A DNA stretch of 64,000 bases, from positions 31,279 through 95,278 of the forward strand of contig DKWV01000045.1 in NCBI GenBank assembly GCA_002491905.1, written 5' to 3'. This DNA is from Lachnospiraceae bacterium UBA7143 (GTDB taxonomy: Bacteria; Bacillota; Clostridia; Lachnospirales; Lachnospiraceae). A model generated the notes under the pieces. The model was not told the origin of the DNA and did not search any database. It saw only the letters and a program-made list of their open reading frames with translations. The position numbers and the translations under genes are program-made. This document shows positions 43,793 through 52,288 of the stretch, one piece after another (the first letter of the stretch is position 1; every line of letters begins with the position of its first letter).

Positions 43793-44269
43793 ATGGACGG
43801 CGGGAACAACATAAGGGAAGCGGTCATGAAATACAGCGATACGCTCTATAAAGTCTGTATTGTAATACTGTGCAATGAGCATGACGCGCAGGACGCCATT
43901 CAGGAGACTTTTTGCCGGTATCTGGAAAGAGGGCAGGAATTTCGTGACGGGGAGCACGAAAAGGCATGGCTGATCCGGGTGGCGACCAATATCTGCAGGG
44001 ACATGATGCGTTTCAGGATCCGGCACCCGAAGGTTTCCATTGATGAAGTGGAAAACAGTCTGGCGGCGCCGGAACAGAGAGAAACCCTGCGGGAACTTCT
44101 CGAACTGCCGGTGAAGCAGAAAACCGTCATTTACCTGCATTACGTGGAGGGTTACCGCATCAGGGAGATCGCGGATATCCTGGGGACGACGGAGGGTGCG
44201 GTGAAAATGCGGTTGAAGCGGGGTAAGGAGCAGATGCGGACAATGTGGAAGGAGGCATATGGCGGATGA
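43793..44269 (+). CDS. ECF-type RNA polymerase sigma factor
   Basis: 158 residues from the ATG at 43793, 7 nt after AAAGGAGG; a longer upstream frame is not supported. Region 2 (EHDAQDAIQETFCRYL, HEKAWLIRVATNICRDMMR) and region 4 (ELPVKQKTVIYLHYVEGYRIREIADILGTTEGAVKMRLKRGKEQ) are clear. It directs transcription of envelope or stress genes when released by its anti-sigma partner. Its stop overlaps the ATG of the next gene (ATGA), the usual sigma/anti-sigma arrangement. Confidence 0.94.
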   Translation: MDGGNNIREAVMKYSDTLYKVCIVILCNEHDAQDAIQETFCRYLERGQEFRDGEHEKAWLIRVATNICRDMMRFRIRHPKVSIDEVENSLAAPEQRETLRELLELPVKQKTVIYLHYVEGYRIREIADILGTTEGAVKMRLKRGKEQMRTMWKEAYGG

Positions 44270-45147
44270 GCGGATTTGATGTGAAGGAGACAATGGATCA
44301 GATACACATTTCGGAAAAAATGCAGGAGGACATTATTATGAATATACAGAGCCGGATGGAGAACGGAAGCAGGAGAATATGGAATTTCAGGAAGATGGCG
44401 ACGGCAGCGGCGGCGTTTGTGCTGGCGGCGGGGGTAGTCAGCTTCCCGGTGAAGGCGATCGTGTCAAGCGTGGTAACAGAGAGGATGGAGAGCGTTCCCA
44501 GGGAGGAAATGACAGGTCTTAACGATATGGTGCAGTCACAGCGTGTAGCGGCTGACGGTTTTTCAAGGGAGTATACCGACAGCGAAAAGGAACGAAATAA
44601 AGCGCTCTGGCAGGCGTACAAGGAAGGGACATTCCCCGAAAACGTCATTGCACAGGTGGACAGCAAGGAGGAAGCGCCGGAAGGGAAGCTCTGCTATATC
44701 AGGTCTACAGGCGTTTTTAATCTGCCCGTGGAGGAAATGACAGACGAGGAGATGCTGCAGATCATTGATTTCCAGCATAAGATGAGTTACGCGGTATCGC
44801 ATGGGCCGCAGGCGCAGGAGGCCAGAGCGGAGTCGCAGGAAAAGGAAGCCCGGCTTAAGAAAATCTGGCAGGATGCGGACGGGATCAGCGAGGACGAGGC
44901 GGTAGAGATCGCGGAGAAGCAGCTGAAGGCTGATCTTGAAGAGGCGGCGGACGGACTGGAGCTGAGGACATACGGCGATGGCAGCCATACGACTTTGACA
45001 GACGATGCGGATTTCTCGGAGGCACTTGGCATTGAGAGCAAGGCGGGCATGATCTATGACGTCGGTTTTGAAAACCCGGACACTCATGAAATTTATAGTT
45101 ATTTAATTGACGCCGTGGACGGAAGTATCCTGTACACGTTCAACTAA
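44266..45147 (+). CDS. Membrane anti-sigma factor with PepSY-like sensor domain
   Basis: 293 residues from the ATG at 44266. A short cytoplasmic part (about 1-45), one membrane segment (about 47-68: TAAAAFVLAAGVVSFPVKAI) and a long external part. The external C-terminus (about 205-293: GISEDEAVEIAEKQL, ESKAGMIYDVGFENPDTHEIYSYLIDAVDGSILYTFN) has a PepSY-type pattern. The position, topology and overlap with the sigma gene make it the probable anti-sigma factor; binding is not proven. The next gene encodes a lipoprotein with the same C-terminal pattern. Confidence 0.78.
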   Translation: MSGFDVKETMDQIHISEKMQEDIIMNIQSRMENGSRRIWNFRKMATAAAAFVLAAGVVSFPVKAIVSSVVTERMESVPREEMTGLNDMVQSQRVAADGFSREYTDSEKERNKALWQAYKEGTFPENVIAQVDSKEEAPEGKLCYIRSTGVFNLPVEEMTDEEMLQIIDFQHKMSYAVSHGPQAQEARAESQEKEARLKKIWQDADGISEDEAVEIAEKQLKADLEEAADGLELRTYGDGSHTTLTDDADFSEALGIESKAGMIYDVGFENPDTHEIYSYLIDAVDGSILYTFN

Positions 45148-45230
45148 AAATTTTGAGGCGGGTCTGCGACAGGAGAATTTGCAGAGGGAGAAAAAATGGA
45201 AAGAACAAGAGATGAGGGGATGTAAGACCA

Positions 45231-45866
45231 ATGAAAAAGTCTAAGAAATATGTAAATGTCGTAGTTGCGGTTTTATACTGTACGGCTATTTTTTCGATAA
45301 CCGGATGTGGGTCAGCGGAGCATACGGATCAGCAGACGGATATCGAAGAGATGTCTGTGGATCTGGAGGTACAGCAGGAAACGCCAATAGCAGGGACGGA
45401 TGACGATGCGGCAAAGACACAGGAAGCCGGGCAGGAACAGGGCGAGGCGGCGGACCTCAATGTGAACAGAAAGACAGCGGCGGAGTATGAGGCCGAGGAT
45501 CGTGCCAGGAGGGCTGCGCTTGAGGAACGGGTGAAAGCGGCAGACGGAATCAGCGAGGAGAAAGCGATAGAGATTGCAAAAAGGGCGCTGGAAATTGATC
45601 TTGGCGACAGGGGAAAGGAACTGGAACTGGTCATAGACGAAGCCTACGGCTGGAGTTCGGATTTATGTGTGGCGGATTGGAGAGAGATAAAGGAAAAGGG
45701 CAGAGGAGCGATTGCATATTCTGTTGGATTTACCAATGCCAAAGAGGGGATGGAGGTGGATGAGCTGCTCAATTACAATTGCGTAGTAAATGCTGTGGAT
45801 GGCAGTATTCTGGAGGCTTATACCATACAGGGATTGGGTGATAATACCGTTTACTATGAGCATTAA
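45231..45866 (+). CDS. PepSY-domain lipoprotein
   Basis: 211 residues after GGGGATG. Lipobox FSITGCGS (Cys about 26), an acidic linker (about 30-85), then GISEEKAIEIAKRALEIDLG and VNAVDGSILEAY at the end, paralogous to the C-terminus of the upstream anti-sigma protein. PepSY lipoproteins are thought to inhibit proteases or sense envelope state. It is 83 nt downstream of the anti-sigma gene and likely cotranscribed. Confidence 0.78.
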   Translation: MKKSKKYVNVVVAVLYCTAIFSITGCGSAEHTDQQTDIEEMSVDLEVQQETPIAGTDDDAAKTQEAGQEQGEAADLNVNRKTAAEYEAEDRARRAALEERVKAADGISEEKAIEIAKRALEIDLGDRGKELELVIDEAYGWSSDLCVADWREIKEKGRGAIAYSVGFTNAKEGMEVDELLNYNCVVNAVDGSILEAYTIQGLGDNTVYYEH

Positions 45867-45937
45867 TCCTGAAAAATCCCAGTAGAATGGGAGAAAGGCA
45901 TTTACCGGCAGTAATGCCATAAACGCCTTCCTCTGTT

Positions 45938-47254
45938 TTATGGTTGGACAGATGATTTTAATGTGATAACTGTGTGGAAGGTCAGGGTATCGTCGTGATA
46001 ATACATCTGCATATCCCCATGATATTTGCTGACAGCTTTTCGGATGCTTTTAATTCCAAAGCCGTGCCCACGCTTGTCGGGCTTATGGGAGGTCAGACTG
46101 TCCTGGGAATCTGTAAAAGGATTTGTCCGGCTGGAATTGATTACGGATATCACGATAAAAGGCGTACCGGTCCGCTTACCTGTATTGATTTCAACGAAGG
46201 CGTCGGGAATGCCGCGCGCAGCTTCCAGGGCATTGTCCAACAGATTGCAGAACAGGGAAGTGAGGTCGTTGTCTGCGATAAAATCAATCGTCCCATGCCG
46301 GATATCTGCATGGAAAGAAATCAGGCTGCTGTTACACTTGCGTTTGTATCTGCACAGGATGGCATTGAGCAGTTCGTGGTCACACAGGCGGGCGGATTCC
46401 TGCAGATCGGAGGAGAGCAGGAGCTGTTCGATATAGGCGCTGATTTTGCCGTATTCTTTTTTATCATTCAGGATTCGGATAGACTGCAGATGTTTCTTGA
46501 TATCATGGATCAGGATATTCTGGTTCTCGTTTTGCGAAAGAAGCATCGCATAATATTCTGCCGCATTTGCTTCCTTTTGTAACAGAAGCTGCATTTCCGT
46601 AAATTCCATATTTTTTTTCTGGTTGTACTGATTGATTCCGAAGACAAGCAGGTTGGTGATCAGCAAAAAGACAGCGCCCAGGGTGACCATGAAAATCAGG
46701 GCGGGCGAAAGCGTGCACGCGTCGCTCACGGCTACGAAGGTCAGCATAACATAGACAGAAGTCAGAGGGATGAACACCAGAAGCAATGTATATTTATCGT
46801 GCTTCTGGCTGTATTCCCTGCGCTCTTTAAAAAAATGCATCAGGATATAGATTACCGTGAAAAATATCATTTTGCTGAAAATGCCAAAAAGGATAATATT
46901 TTGTGCGGATGCGGTTTCCGTAAAAAAGTGCGGGGCAAAATGTCCGATGATACTGTATACAGCCAGCTCGCACAAGGCCATGACGGCAGTCAGAACGGCG
47001 GAATGGAAGAAAGCCAGATGCCATTTCAGCCGGCAGCAGAGGAACAGAAAAAGGAAATTGACAAAAAGATAGAGGGATGCATTCAGCCATTTGAAGTCGA
47101 ACAGGGATACGGCAAACAGGATCAGGTAAAAAATGCACAGGCAGATAAACCTTGTCTTCGCACGGCATTTCGGAACAAAAAGGGTGGAAGCATACTGCCA
47201 GAGAATGACTGCCTCCACCAAAAAACTGAAAAAACAGCAGATGGTCGTTATCAT
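45938..47254 (-). CDS. GHKL sensor histidine kinase, AgrC-like
   Basis: 438 residues. Six membrane segments fill the first 210 residues; then a short coiled coil, the phosphoacceptor box HDIKKHLQSI (about residue 254), and an ATPase with NLLDNALEAARG, and GHGFGIKSIRKAV. This is the layout of peptide-sensing AgrC-type kinases. No agrB or agrD-like gene is near, so the signal is unknown. It lies 24 nt downstream of its LytTR regulator in the same operon. Confidence 0.88.
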   Translation of the reverse strand: MITTICCFFSFLVEAVILWQYASTLFVPKCRAKTRFICLCIFYLILFAVSLFDFKWLNASLYLFVNFLFLFLCCRLKWHLAFFHSAVLTAVMALCELAVYSIIGHFAPHFFTETASAQNIILFGIFSKMIFFTVIYILMHFFKERREYSQKHDKYTLLLVFIPLTSVYVMLTFVAVSDACTLSPALIFMVTLGAVFLLITNLLVFGINQYNQKKNMEFTEMQLLLQKEANAAEYYAMLLSQNENQNILIHDIKKHLQSIRILNDKKEYGKISAYIEQLLLSSDLQESARLCDHELLNAILCRYKRKCNSSLISFHADIRHGTIDFIADNDLTSLFCNLLDNALEAARGIPDAFVEINTGKRTGTPFIVISVINSSRTNPFTDSQDSLTSHKPDKRGHGFGIKSIRKAVSKYHGDMQMYYHDDTLTFHTVITLKSSVQP

Positions 47255-47278
47255 TTCACTCCTCCGTTCTTTTTACGC

Positions 47279-47986
47279 TTACCTTGTGCTTTCCAGATAA
47301 AGAAGATAGGCTTCCTTAAAGGCGCTGTATTTCCTTTTCGTCAGATATGCGGAAAATAATCCGCCCGCCATATGGACAAGGGTATGGTCAAAATCCGTCA
47401 CATGTTCAAAGTTTACAATAAAGCTGCGGTGTGTCTGGAAAAAGCAGTTTTTGGGGAGCAGTTCCAAGAAGTACTGCATATTGTGGACGGACTCAAAATC
47501 CCGGATGGTAGAGTGGACGATGACCTTCCGCCCGAAAGCCTCTACCATAATAATGGAGGATGCCAAAAGCGTGTGTACCCCCTGTCTGGTTTCGATGGGA
47601 ACTTTGACGGTAATGGCGTTATACAGATTCATGGCATCTTTCATATTGCGGAAAAACCGTTGCACATCCAAAGGTTTAGACAGATAGCGGAATACCTGGA
47701 AACGCATGGCGTCGTCCAGATATTCGGGATAGGAGGTCACGACAAAAATAATGATATTTTTATATTTCCGTTTCAGTTCATTTCCCACGTAAATGCCATT
47801 GATGCCGGGCATTTCGATATCAAGGAAAAGGATATCTTTTTCGCCTTTGTCCGAAAGCAGCGCTTCCCCGTCAGAAAAACAGGTGATTTCAGGGCACTTC
47901 ACACAGCTTTTTTCAAAATAGGTTCTGATATATTTTTGAAGCTGTTCCCGTATCAGGGCATCATCATCGCAGATCGCAATGCGCAT
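47279..47986 (-). CDS. LytTR-family response regulator, AgrA-like
   Basis: 235 residues from the ATG at 47986, preceded by GGAGGTTGCT. Receiver domain with ICDDDALIREQL, LFLDIEMPGINGIYVG and Lys in YLSKPL; a LytTR DNA-binding domain (about 130-235: KVPIETRQGVHTLLASSII, FFQTHRSFIVNFEHV). It should bind 9-bp repeats near target genes. A double hairpin element lies between it and the divergent lipoprotein genes, which are candidate targets. Confidence 0.9.
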   Translation of the reverse strand: MRIAICDDDALIREQLQKYIRTYFEKSCVKCPEITCFSDGEALLSDKGEKDILFLDIEMPGINGIYVGNELKRKYKNIIIFVVTSYPEYLDDAMRFQVFRYLSKPLDVQRFFRNMKDAMNLYNAITVKVPIETRQGVHTLLASSIIMVEAFGRKVIVHSTIRDFESVHNMQYFLELLPKNCFFQTHRSFIVNFEHVTDFDHTLVHMAGGLFSAYLTKRKYSAFKEAYLLYLESTR

Positions 47987-48033
47987 AGCAACCTCCGTTC
48001 CCAATAATATAATTTACATATATCCTTCTATGT

Positions 48034-48062
48034 GGAGAATGCCCGTACTTTGGGCATTCTCC
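48034..48062. repeat. Perfect 11-bp hairpin in the AgrA-like leader
   Basis: GGAGAATGCCC (48034-48044) pairs with GGGCATTCTCC (48052-48062) around a 7-nt loop. No T-run follows on either strand, so it is not a standard terminator. It directly abuts a second, longer hairpin. Confidence 0.75.
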
Positions 48063-48063
48063 C

Positions 48064-48129
48064 GGGTGAAACTTAGAAGTTCTCCGCGAAACAGCCCTTG
48101 CTGTGAGCGGCTAGAACTTCTTTTCACCC
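48064..48129. repeat. 66-nt multi-segment hairpin in the intergenic region
   Basis: Successive paired segments GGGTGAAA/TTTCACCC, AGAAGTTCT/AGAACTTCT, CCGC/GCGG and ACAGC/GCTGT nest perfectly with small bulges. On the minus strand a TATACT box (complement of 48130-48135) lies just upstream, so the hairpin would be at the 5' end of the AgrA-like mRNA. The remaining DNA to 48373 has a possible plus-strand promoter (TTGAAA at 48249, GATAAT at 48271) for the lipoprotein gene but no further gene. Confidence 0.7.
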
Positions 48130-48373
48130 TAGTATACACGAATCAGATGAAAAAACATAGAAAATCTGCATGAAAAGACTTTTTTCTGCTGTTTTTGGGG
48201 GAAACGTCTCCAAAGAGTGGAGAAAAATGTCGTTTTGTGCAATACGGGTTGAAATAACGGCAAAACCAGGGATAATAGGGATTACCGTCAGAGCGGCAGG
48301 AGAGGGAATGCAGCTTTTATACGACAAAACAGAAAATGGAATACGAAAGAACGAGAAAGAGAGGAAACATGAT

Positions 48374-49576
48374 ATGGAAATCAAGAGAGTAAAAGGGAAA
48401 GGGCTGCTTTGCGTTATATTGGTTTTTAATGTTTTATTGCTGTCGTTGTACGGATGCGCTATGGGGAATGATAAGGCAGATCAGGAGCAGAATATGGAGT
48501 CAGGTGCAAATCCGGCTGGCGGAACCAACACGGAACTGGAATCGGACAACAATCTGGATGCAGAACAAGGCGCGGAAGCAGCAGAAAATAGTAGGATCAC
48601 TTTCCCGGATGAGTTTAAAGATACGATAGGGAATGTTACGTTTAATATGGATATTGTCGTAGATACGGATTTGACAGACTCCATCGTGACGGCAAAGGCG
48701 CAGATGCAGAAGGTGAATCGGGAAAAGGCCTTTCAATTGTTTTTCGGCGATATCCCGACCTACGATACATACGATTATGAGGAAGAGGACGAATATGGAG
48801 AGACGGTGCATCAGGTGACTTATGTAAGTCCGGAGGAGACGACGTTTTCTTACGGCCCCCAGTCCAGTAAATTTGATTTTATGAAGAGAAATTTAATGCC
48901 CTATGTCCTGACTGCTTTTGTGCCGTTTCACGATGAACGGTATAATGCGGATTTATACGGAACGGAGACACAGTTATCTTTTATGAGTTGTGAGGATGCT
49001 TTTGAAACTGTACAAAATGCCCTAAAAGAAATGAATATCCAGATAGAGGCCTCGTATACCGGTTACGCTCTGGATTATGAAACCATGCGGTCACAGGAGC
49101 ACCATGAGGACATAGACGGCAATCAGGACCGGTCGCAATATAAAAAGCAGTGGACAGCCGTGGATGATTGTTACTATTTCTATATTAATCAGACTTATAA
49201 GGGATTACCAGTTTACTATGTGCAGAACGAAGACTTTACAGACCCTGAGGATATCAACGCCCCGATTCAGGCGGTTGTGTCAGAAAAAGGAATCGAGTGG
49301 CTGAATATAGGAAGAGTGTATGCAATCTCCGATGAACAGGACGGTGTGTCACTGGCAGATATGGATTCGGTTGTGAAAACCGCGGCGGAACAATGTAATC
49401 AGTTATCTGGAGACGCCGCATACGAAGTGACAAAGGCTGAACTGTATTATTATGTAGATTTATCTTCCGGCATGGGAACATATGATGTAAAGCCTGTATG
49501 GATTCTGAGCGGATGTGAAAAGGGCGGGAAGAAAATACAGATTGTGATAGACGCGCAGACGGCGGTATTGGTATGA
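48374..49576 (+). CDS. Lipoprotein of unknown function
   Basis: 400 residues from the ATG at 48374, which gives a proper lipoprotein signal (LLLSLYGCAMG, Cys about 23); an upstream extension would destroy it. An acidic linker (about 28-65) precedes a globular domain with VTFNMDIVVDTD, RSQYKKQWTAVDDCYYFYINQTYKGLPVYY, and a C-terminal YDVKPVWILSGCEKGGKKIQIVIDAQT, which looks like a PepSY-type ending. It is divergent from the AgrA/AgrC-like genes and shares its general plan with the next lipoprotein. Confidence 0.7.
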   Translation: MEIKRVKGKGLLCVILVFNVLLLSLYGCAMGNDKADQEQNMESGANPAGGTNTELESDNNLDAEQGAEAAENSRITFPDEFKDTIGNVTFNMDIVVDTDLTDSIVTAKAQMQKVNREKAFQLFFGDIPTYDTYDYEEEDEYGETVHQVTYVSPEETTFSYGPQSSKFDFMKRNLMPYVLTAFVPFHDERYNADLYGTETQLSFMSCEDAFETVQNALKEMNIQIEASYTGYALDYETMRSQEHHEDIDGNQDRSQYKKQWTAVDDCYYFYINQTYKGLPVYYVQNEDFTDPEDINAPIQAVVSEKGIEWLNIGRVYAISDEQDGVSLADMDSVVKTAAEQCNQLSGDAAYEVTKAELYYYVDLSSGMGTYDVKPVWILSGCEKGGKKIQIVIDAQTAVLV

Positions 49577-49658
49577 TACAAAGATATTCAAAAATGCGGA
49601 CAAGCCAAAGAATGTAAGAAGAAAGCAGATGGATCTGCCTGACTGAAAGGAGAAGGCC

Positions 49659-50825
49659 ATGTATAGGACTAGAAATAAAGTTTTGGGATTAGTAGTAGTA
49701 ACGATGTTGATGGCAGTGGGTATTTGCGGCTGCCAGAAGGCTCCGGAAGATTCGGCTGACGGAGATACTCTTCACGCAAAAGATTCCGTAGAGGATGAAG
49801 TGGGGACAATGGTGAATGATTCTGGAAATGAAATGGAAAATGAGAGGCAGGAAATTAACAGTATCATTGGTACAGGAGATAATGCGATCAGAATACAGGC
49901 ACAGATGCCGGATGTCCCAGAAAATGTTTATCATATGGTGCTCGGTGAAAACGAGACACTTACAAAAGACCTTTTGATAGAGTTTTTAGGAAGCGAAACA
50001 GGGAATATCAAGGACTTATCAGAGGAAGCGCAGAAGGAAATGGAACAATCTAAGGCGGAAAACGAGCAGGGAGAAGAGAGAGCAGTATTTTCGGTCTTTG
50101 GAAATGCACCTATATGTAAATTATCAGACGGACAAAAGACAGCAGGTTTTTCATATGGAACGGGTGCATATTATCAGGATGAGCCTTTATATGAAAAGTG
50201 TGCATCTATTTATAAATCTGCAGATGAAACTGTGTTAGAGGAAGCGAATAGTGAAAATATTTATATGGAAGCGGAAAAAATATTATCAACAAAGCTTTCG
50301 CAGATTGGTATGGCAGAAATTGATATTTATAAAATTACGCAGTATAAAGGCGAAAGCGTTACATTTTATGAAATTGAGTTTACTCCGTCTTACGAAGGCG
50401 TGGGAATGATACATGAATTTGGTTCTATAGCGTCAGGAGAAATTTTTCCGTTGGGAAAAGCATGGATCTGTGAAGAAGGCATTGTAACATTAAGTGTGGA
50501 TGCTTGTCTTGGCAAAGTGGAAACACAGGAAAAATGCGAGACAGTATTGTCATGGAGTCAGATTGAAAAGATGTTAGAAACACATCTGAACAGTGGAAAA
50601 ATAAATGGAAGCAGTCAAGCGGTTCTGACAGAAGCTGAATTTTTATATTATCCAATCTTTAAAGAAGCTGAAAATAAATTAGAATTGGTTCCTGCATGGC
50701 ATATTTATACGCCAATGTCTGTATGGATGGAGAATGAAGAATTGGCGGAAGCATTTGTGGCAAATGGTTCAACATGGAGTATTTGTGTGAATGCGGTATC
50801 AGGGGAAATAGTCAGGAGTGAGTGA
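49659..50825 (+). CDS. Lipoprotein of unknown function, relative of the preceding one
   Basis: 388 residues after AAAGGAG. Lipobox AVGICGCQK (Cys about 25), acidic linker, and a globular domain ending FVANGSTWSICVNAVSGEIVRSE. The layout (NAPICKLSDGQKTAGFSYG, WSQIEKMLETHLNSG, ELVPAWHIYTPM) is similar to the preceding lipoprotein, suggesting two divergent paralogues. A strong terminator follows. Probably surface exposed and part of the regulon of the neighbouring AgrA-like protein (inference). Confidence 0.7.
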   Translation: MYRTRNKVLGLVVVTMLMAVGICGCQKAPEDSADGDTLHAKDSVEDEVGTMVNDSGNEMENERQEINSIIGTGDNAIRIQAQMPDVPENVYHMVLGENETLTKDLLIEFLGSETGNIKDLSEEAQKEMEQSKAENEQGEERAVFSVFGNAPICKLSDGQKTAGFSYGTGAYYQDEPLYEKCASIYKSADETVLEEANSENIYMEAEKILSTKLSQIGMAEIDIYKITQYKGESVTFYEIEFTPSYEGVGMIHEFGSIASGEIFPLGKAWICEEGIVTLSVDACLGKVETQEKCETVLSWSQIEKMLETHLNSGKINGSSQAVLTEAEFLYYPIFKEAENKLELVPAWHIYTPMSVWMENEELAEAFVANGSTWSICVNAVSGEIVRSE

Positions 50826-50851
50826 CTTCGGGAGGGATATTTCATAGATGG

Positions 50852-50880
50852 AAGAGCAGGCCAAACGGCCTGCTCTTTCT
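50852..50880 (+). terminator. Rho-independent terminator of the lipoprotein genes
   Basis: AGAGCAGGCC (50853-50862) pairs perfectly with GGCCTGCTCT (50867-50876) around a 4-nt loop, followed by TTCT. Confidence 0.88.
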
Positions 50881-50970
50881 AACTGAAAATTGACAGCAGA
50901 ACAGGGGGCATCGCTTCAGGCGAGCTGCTCTCTGTTCTTTATGTGCTGTCTGTTTACCGCTGTAAAAGTA

Positions 50971-51534
50971 TTATTCTGCCGCGTCCGATGCGCCATAGGC
51001 AAAACCTGCGACTGTGGCATTGCTGTATTTCTCGAAAGCGGCATAATACTCTTCTTCTGAAATCGTTGCTGTCTCATTCTCCTTTGTCATGGTATAGGCA
51101 GCGTTTCCGCTTTCATCAAACTGCTCCAAAATTGATTCGGCCAGTTTCAGTGTACCGGATTTCTCAACCTCATAACGCTGCATGGAGTGGCCGGAAGCCG
51201 TATAAATGCCTGTTTTATCATAGGAAACAGGATATGCGGTTCCCATACTCTCTAGCGTTCCTATTTTTTTGACTTCTTTGTCCGCCGGATAATACACGTC
51301 ACATGTAATTGAGGCCTGTTTCCCTGCGCCGTCATCATACACCTGTGACGTGACAAGTAAAACCGGCAGAGGAGCATTCGTATCAATAATGACAAAGAGC
51401 TCGTCATCTTCCAGCCCGGCGATGGTTTCCCCATAAATAGCGGCATTGTCTTTATTTTGTTTTCCGCACGCCCACAGCGAAAAGACGAGCGCACATAAAA
51501 TGAAACATGAAACAAATTTTTTTACCTTATTCAT
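50971..51534 (-). CDS. Small lipoprotein, unknown function
   Basis: 187 residues from the ATG at 51534 after AAAGGAGACTG. Lipobox VFSLWACGK (Cys about 22). The mature part contains DDELFVIIDTNAPLPVLLVTSQVYDDG and ends in an Ala-rich tail. No family is recognised. It lies 4 nt downstream of an XRE regulator, so the two form an operon. Confidence 0.7.
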   Translation of the reverse strand: MNKVKKFVSCFILCALVFSLWACGKQNKDNAAIYGETIAGLEDDELFVIIDTNAPLPVLLVTSQVYDDGAGKQASITCDVYYPADKEVKKIGTLESMGTAYPVSYDKTGIYTASGHSMQRYEVEKSGTLKLAESILEQFDESGNAAYTMTKENETATISEEEYYAAFEKYSNATVAGFAYGASDAAE

Positions 51535-51538
51535 ATTT

Positions 51539-52060
51539 TCAGTCTCCTTTTTTTCTGGTTTCAATGACATAACATATAAACAGTACCAGTCCGATTGCGC
51601 CCGTAATCATGGAGGGTATCATTAACCGCATATAATTAACAGGCGCGTTAGCATATTGCCCTGTCGCGATATATCGGTACAGCATATACTGGGTACTGAG
51701 CGTTGTGCTTTGCAGCGCAATTACATAAGCAAAATTTAATACACTGACCATGACAGAGATCAGTCCGCCAATGAGTAACAGCGTCATTTTTCTGTTGTGA
51801 AGATTTATTTTCATCAAATCTTCCAAAGTGATCTGTTCATCATTTCTGTTTGTCACACCTGTTTCCGCCTCCCCCAGTAAATCATCCAGTGACACATGAA
51901 AAATCCTGCTTATTTTAACGACACTTTCTAAATCGGGAGAAGTGCTGTCTGACTCCCACTTGGAAATCGTCTGTCTGGACACGTTAATTTTTTCTGCCAA
52001 CTGCTCCTGTGTCATTCCTGAAAGTTTTCTTAATTGGCTGAGTTTATTTCCAATTTTCAT
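51539..52060 (-). CDS. XRE-family regulator with membrane segments
   Basis: 173 residues. The N-terminal helix-turn-helix (IGNKLSQLRKLSGMTQEQLAEKINVSRQTISKWESDS) is a classic XRE domain. After a linker, two membrane segments (about 92-115 and 148-168) anchor it. Membrane-attached XRE proteins with a lipoprotein partner are common in clostridia; the target is unknown. It is divergent from the FtsX-type permease gene. Confidence 0.88.
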   Translation of the reverse strand: MKIGNKLSQLRKLSGMTQEQLAEKINVSRQTISKWESDSTSPDLESVVKISRIFHVSLDDLLGEAETGVTNRNDEQITLEDLMKINLHNRKMTLLLIGGLISVMVSVLNFAYVIALQSTTLSTQYMLYRYIATGQYANAPVNYMRLMIPSMITGAIGLVLFICYVIETRKKGD

Positions 52061-52207
52061 TTTCCTTGTTCTCCTTTAAGCATAATTTTAAATAAATTTA
52101 GTAATTTTGTCTATCAATGTATCTTTACATTTGCGCCCCATATGGTGACATGAAGGGAAAAACGCGCAGTTTTCAAGGAGCGCCGTTTTGGATGACTGCA
52201 AATCAAA

Positions 52208-52252
52208 TTGTAAGCGGATTGTAATATGGTTGTAAGATTCTGCTGGTATATT
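52208..52252 (+). promoter_or_regulatory. Three TTGTAA repeats, 11-bp spacing, before the FtsX-type permease
   Basis: TTGTAA begins at 52208, 52219 and 52230, and a TATATT -10 box lies at 52247-52252. Three direct repeats one helical turn apart fit an OmpR-family regulator such as those that control antimicrobial-peptide ABC transporters. No such regulator is immediately adjacent. Confidence 0.7.
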
Positions 52253-52288
52253 TGTGACTGTCTAAACAGAAAGGGAGGTGCTTACACA

